Shown here piece after piece: positions 61,183 to 64,000 of a stretch of 64,000 bases of DNA (positions are counted from its first letter, which is position 1; every line of letters starts with the position of its first letter). A program made the translations under genes and the position numbers. Source of the stretch: Rhizobiales bacterium 62-17 (lineage in GTDB: Bacteria; Pseudomonadota; Alphaproteobacteria; Rhizobiales; Beijerinckiaceae); NCBI GenBank assembly GCA_001898965.1, contig MKVW01000006.1, positions 112,882-176,881 on the forward strand. The letters are read 5' to 3'. The notes under the pieces were generated by a model, which did no database searches, was not told where the DNA came from, and worked only from the letters and a program-made list of their open reading frames with translations.

Positions 61183-61211
61183 AATCTGATATTTCACTAT
61201 AATTTCAGATT
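61183..61211 (+). promoter_or_regulatory. Promoter-like region with inverted repeat upstream of the flavin reductase gene
   Basis: AATCTGA (61183-61189) and TCAGATT (61205-61211) are inverted arms 15 bases apart; the flanks CCA/TGG extend the match with one extra base. TATAAT (61198-61203) lies between them and TTGACA at 61171-61176, but the spacing of 21 is longer than ideal; TCACTA at 61194 would give 17. The remaining part of 60930-61280 between the emrA control region and this site holds no gene. Confidence 0.4.
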
Positions 61212-61280
61212 TGGCTCGGAACGGCAGGGCGCGGAATAGCCACTTCTTAGCTTTGCCAAGACTGTATTCAGGAGCATCGG

Positions 61281-61805
61281 ATGAGTTTCTCGGACCGTGA
61301 TTTTCGCAACGCCCTCGGTCTGTTCGGCACGGGTGTCGCCATCGTCACCGCGGAGGTTGATGGGACATTGCTGGGCACGACGGTGAGCTCGTTCAATTCG
61401 GTGTCCCTGGCGCCGCCTTTGGTTTTGTTCAGCCTGGCGCGCTCTGCCTTGGCGTACGGCCAATGGATCAAGGCTGAAACTTTTGCCGTGACGGTGCTGC
61501 GTGAAGAGCAGAACGAATTGTCCAATCGTTTCGCACGCGCGGGCTCCGATAAGTGGGCGGGTTTGACGCCGGCGCGTAGCGATACGGGAACGCCCTATAT
61601 TGCGGGCGGTCTGGTGAGCTTCTTCTGTGACACCTACGCCATTCACGAGGGCGGCGATCACGACATTGTCGTTGGTCGTGTGACGTCCTTTCGCCGAGAC
61701 GAAGGGGCGCCACTTCTATTTTTCAGCGGCCGATATCGTCGGCTGCAATCCGATCAGCCGATCGAGACTCCAGCTGATGCAGATCTCTGGCTTCATGGGT
61801 GGTGA
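61281..61805 (+). CDS. Flavin reductase domain protein (HpaC-like)
   Basis: A 174-residue flavin reductase-like protein starting MSFSDRDFRNALGLFGTG, with the FMN-binding motifs VTAEVDGTLLGTTVSSFNSVS and PPLVLFSLARSA in the standard places and HDIVVGRV near the end. HpaC-type proteins supply reduced FMN or FAD to HpaB-type monooxygenases; such a gene starts at 62622. The two are separated by a marR gene on the other strand, so they would be expressed from separate promoters. CAGGAG (61270-61275) is the ribosome site. Confidence 0.92.
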   Translation: MSFSDRDFRNALGLFGTGVAIVTAEVDGTLLGTTVSSFNSVSLAPPLVLFSLARSALAYGQWIKAETFAVTVLREEQNELSNRFARAGSDKWAGLTPARSDTGTPYIAGGLVSFFCDTYAIHEGGDHDIVVGRVTSFRRDEGAPLLFFSGRYRRLQSDQPIETPADADLWLHGW

Positions 61806-61834
61806 AATCGCCAGAAGTTATGTCAAACACGTTA

Positions 61835-62383
61835 TTACGCAGCGCTGCCGCGCGCTTCGCGTCGGCGCCGGCGGACTTTAGCCAGAGCTTCATCGGAATT
61901 GAGAATGAGCTGCCGCGCGACTTGCCGCGCTGTTTCAAGGGCCTCCGGATCGATGCCTTCAAACAGCGTATCATTCACCATGCGCACCAAAGGCGACACA
62001 TGCGCAATCGCTTCCTCGCCTTTTGTCGAAAGCGAAACGTGAACGCTACGCCGGTCGGCTGCGTTCTGCCGCTTGAGCAGCAATCCCTTCCGCTCCAGGC
62101 GACCCACTTCGGTGGTAACATGGGTTGAAGCGAGGGCCACATGCTCCGCCAGTTCCTTGATCGTGACGCCTTCGGAATTCTGCCGATAGGCGACGCCCAT
62201 CAGCACGGCGAACTGACTTGCCGTGAGTGACAGATCGTTTCCAAAAGCATCGCGACAGGCGAGTAGGCGGCTGGTGCATTGGACCATTGCATAGATGCTC
62301 TCGCGAAAGAGCCTGTCGGAGCCGTTACGCAAATAGTCGCTACGGGAAATTGTGAGCGGCGGCTTGTAGGCTTTGGCGGACAT
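61835..62383 (-). CDS. MarR family transcriptional regulator
   Basis: A 182-residue MarR-type regulator with winged helix ASQFAVLMGVAYRQ, VTIKELAEHVALASTHVTTEVGRLERKGLL (in family order) and the wing NAADRRSVHVSLSTKG. The last residues are Arg-rich (RRRRREARG). It converges with the flavin reductase gene and diverges from the HpaB-family gene, whose promoter carries a perfect inverted repeat, so it very likely represses that monooxygenase until a phenolic ligand binds. Confidence 0.93.
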   Translation of the reverse strand: MSAKAYKPPLTISRSDYLRNGSDRLFRESIYAMVQCTSRLLACRDAFGNDLSLTASQFAVLMGVAYRQNSEGVTIKELAEHVALASTHVTTEVGRLERKGLLLKRQNAADRRSVHVSLSTKGEEAIAHVSPLVRMVNDTLFEGIDPEALETARQVARQLILNSDEALAKVRRRRREARGSAA

Positions 62384-62497
62384 TTCTTCTCATTCCAGCA
62401 CGGCGCAACCGAATCCGGCGGCAATCGATCATATCCTCGCATAGAGCAAGGTACGTCGTGATCAATGGCTGAGTTCTGGGGAAACGTACAACAGCGA

Positions 62498-62533
62498 TTG
62501 ACAGCTACAAAATGTAGCTATATTTTGTAGCTA
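62498..62533 (+). promoter_or_regulatory. Promoter of the HpaB-family gene overlapped by a perfect inverted repeat (probable MarR operator)
   Basis: TTGACA (62498-62503) and TATTTT (62521-62526) stand 17 bases apart, a near-consensus promoter. AGCTACAAAAT (62503-62513) and ATTTTGTAGCT (62522-62532) are perfect 11-base inverted arms 8 bases apart that span the spacer and the -10. GTAGCTA also repeats directly at 62514-62520 and 62527-62533. Transcription would start near 62533, leaving a leader of about 90 bases. The site fits repression by the divergent MarR protein, possibly covering both promoters. Confidence 0.65.
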
Positions 62534-62621
62534 TTATGACGCAGCCAAAGCTCAAGAGACGACCGACACGGTCTCTCTTGAGACAGACGCCAACGAACAA
62601 CAAGCTACATGGAGACGAGAC

Positions 62622-64000
62622 ATGAATGCGAACGCCGCCGGGCAGCTTAAAGAGTCGGCCAAGCTCGCCCCCGCCACGCCGCTGCGTAGCGGTGAAAGTT
62701 TCCTCTCGGATCTGAAGGCGAGCAAACGTACCATTTTCGTTGAAGGCGAACGCGTCAGCGATCCGGCCAATCATCCGGCTTTCCGCAATGGCGCCCGCAC
62801 CGTCGCCCGTCTCTTCGATTACGCTGCCGCACCCGAAAATCACGAGCGCATGACCTTCAATTCGCCGGATACCGGCGGTTCGGTTTGGCGTTGCTACCAA
62901 ATTCCCAAAACCCATGCTGACTTGCGCGCCAAGCGTTTGGCGGCGGAAGGTTGGGCTGAACAGACCTTCGGCTTGATGGGTCGCACGCCCGATCATGTCG
63001 CCAACTTCTTCGCTGGATATGCCGCGAAGCCGGCCTTCTTCGCACGCGGAGGTCAGCAATTTGCCGACAATGTGGTGAATTTCTACAAGCATATTCGCGA
63101 CGAGCACAAATACGTGGCTTATGCGATCGTGCCGCCGCAGATCGATCGCAGCAAGCCGGCGCATCAACAGAGCGATCCGACGCTTTATGCCGGTGTAGTC
63201 AAGGAAACCGATGCGGGCATCATCGTTCGTGGCGGCCAACAGCTCGCCACCGGCGCTGTCTTTGCCGACTATCTGCAATTGAGCTGCATTCATCCGCTGC
63301 GGGCGGGTGACGAGAATTATGCAATCAGCGTGGCGTTGCCTCTTGATGCACCGGGCGTGAAATTGTTTTCGCGTCGTGCGTTCCCATTGCAGGCGACGAG
63401 CGCGGAAGACTATCCACTGACCAGCCGCTTTGATGAGACCGATTGTTTCGTTGTGCTCGATGACGTGTTCATCCCCTGGGAGCGTGTGTTCATATACCGC
63501 AACACAGAACTCTGCTTTGCTCAGTGGTGGCAGACACCATCGCATTCGTATGGCAATCATCAGGCGCAAGCGCGCTATGCAACGAAATTGCGTTTCCTGC
63601 TGGGGCTTGCCAAGCGCATGAACGAGGCGACGGGCAACGACGCCGCGCCACCGGTTCAAGCGGAGATGGGTGAGCTCGCAGCCTATGCCTCAATCGTCGA
63701 TCACATGTTGCATTCGCATGAAACCGATGCGCCGATCGATGAAGATGGGATTTTGTGGCCGTCGAAGACAGCACTTTATGCGGTGATGGCGCTGCAATCG
63801 CAGATCAATCCGCACATGATCGACATCGTCCGAGAGCTGACTGGTGCGGCGATGATCACGTTGCCGTCTTCCGCGAAGGATTTTGACAATCCGGAAGCGC
63901 GCCCGGATCTCGAACGTTACTTCGTTTCGGGCAAGATGAGTGCGCGCGAACGTGTTCGTCTGATGCGATTGGCTTGGGACTTCATTGGTTCCGAATTCGG
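62622..64000 (+). CDS. 4-hydroxyphenylacetate 3-monooxygenase family oxygenase (HpaB-like), 3'-truncated by the window end
   Basis: A frame open from ATG 62622 (GGAGACGAGAC just before it) to the end of the window, 459 codons without a stop. It reads MNANAAGQLKESAKLAP, then FVEGERVSDPANHPAF, LMGRTPDHVANFF, and VFIPWERVFIY, all HpaB-family marks; the family is usually 480-520 residues, so only the last 20-60 are missing. HpaB enzymes use reduced flavin from a separate reductase (candidate at 61281) to hydroxylate phenols, pyrroles or related rings. A long open frame on the opposite strand (62505-63659) is a shadow of this gene. Confidence 0.92.
   Translation, partial: MNANAAGQLKESAKLAPATPLRSGESFLSDLKASKRTIFVEGERVSDPANHPAFRNGARTVARLFDYAAAPENHERMTFNSPDTGGSVWRCYQIPKTHADLRAKRLAAEGWAEQTFGLMGRTPDHVANFFAGYAAKPAFFARGGQQFADNVVNFYKHIRDEHKYVAYAIVPPQIDRSKPAHQQSDPTLYAGVVKETDAGIIVRGGQQLATGAVFADYLQLSCIHPLRAGDENYAISVALPLDAPGVKLFSRRAFPLQATSAEDYPLTSRFDETDCFVVLDDVFIPWERVFIYRNTELCFAQWWQTPSHSYGNHQAQARYATKLRFLLGLAKRMNEATGNDAAPPVQAEMGELAAYASIVDHMLHSHETDAPIDEDGILWPSKTALYAVMALQSQINPHMIDIVRELTGAAMITLPSSAKDFDNPEARPDLERYFVSGKMSARERVRLMRLAWDFIGSEF

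Noticed and set aside
62505-63659. 384-codon minus-strand frame
   Set aside because: Antisense to the HpaB-family gene, which has a promoter, a ribosome site and conserved motifs on the plus strand.
1-64000. CRISPR arrays, tRNA or rRNA genes, insertion sequences, integrases
   Set aside because: No regularly spaced repeats, transposase or integrase frames, or RNA-gene signatures were seen on either strand by reading; a dedicated tRNA or repeat scan was not possible.

Overview
The window is GC-rich, gene-dense DNA with alphaproteobacterial character, most likely from the order Hyphomicrobiales (Rhizobiales). This is judged from the mix of families (many Liv-type ABC importers, Tat-exported binding proteins, CoxLMS-type hydroxylases, TTT transporters), not from any marker gene. 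No rRNA, tRNA, CRISPR array, insertion sequence or phage gene was seen. Almost everything belongs to peripheral catabolism: each cluster has its own importer and usually its own regulator.

Layout. (1) 1-4319, plus strand: the end of an M20 carbamoyl-amino-acid hydrolase, a DUF917 (S-methyl-thiohydantoin desulfurase family) protein, a urocanase homologue that lacks the conserved catalytic-region Cys, and a UbiD-type decarboxylase. The first three match the later steps known for ergothioneine/thiohydantoin breakdown; the UbiD is not part of that pathway. (2) 4379-10829: a Liv-type ABC importer (minus), divergent from an MhpA-like flavin monooxygenase and a Tat-exported binding protein (plus). 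(3) 10968-15612: a NitT/TauT-type ABC importer (minus), divergent from an AraC regulator across a 306-base region with two related inverted repeats 70 bases apart. (4) 15691-22808, minus: a three-subunit molybdenum hydroxylase, a flavin monooxygenase, a LigAB-type extradiol dioxygenase and a C-C-hydrolase-like alpha/beta protein, a logical set for breaking an N-heteroaromatic ring. (5) 23018-25086: an Lrp/AsnC regulator divergent from a class V PLP enzyme. (6) 25108-34296, minus: one tightly overlapped operon gntR-livK-livH-livM-livG-livF-hyuB-hyuA, import plus ATP-dependent hydantoinase/oxoprolinase. (7) 34387-38599, minus: an AaeA/AaeX/AaeB-type aromatic-acid efflux system and a LysR regulator. 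(8) 38700-56612, plus: an operon-like run of about 18 kb with a tripartite tricarboxylate-type importer (TctA, TctB, TctC), two ADP-forming acyl-CoA synthetase homologues, three acyl-CoA dehydrogenases, a PaaG-like crotonase, MaoC hydratase, SDR dehydrogenase, nitronate-monooxygenase-like protein, two alpha/beta hydrolases and a DUF35/thiolase-like pair that lacks the usual Zn and catalytic cysteines. (9) 56856-60929: two small membrane/secreted proteins, then an emrA-emrB-tetR drug-efflux operon with a perfect palindrome on its promoter. (10) 61281-64000: an HpaC-like flavin reductase, a MarR regulator and a partial HpaB-family monooxygenase whose promoter is covered by a perfect inverted repeat.

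Together the genes form a catabolic island for heterocyclic, aromatic and alicyclic acids: import, ring hydroxylation or CoA activation, ring opening, hydantoin or beta-oxidation steps, and export of toxic acids. The strongest candidates for undescribed chemistry are cluster 1 (urocanase-like plus DUF917 plus UbiD), cluster 4 (molybdenum hydroxylase plus LigAB plus hydrolase) and cluster 8 (Cys-less thiolase/DUF35 pair inside a TTT-linked CoA operon).
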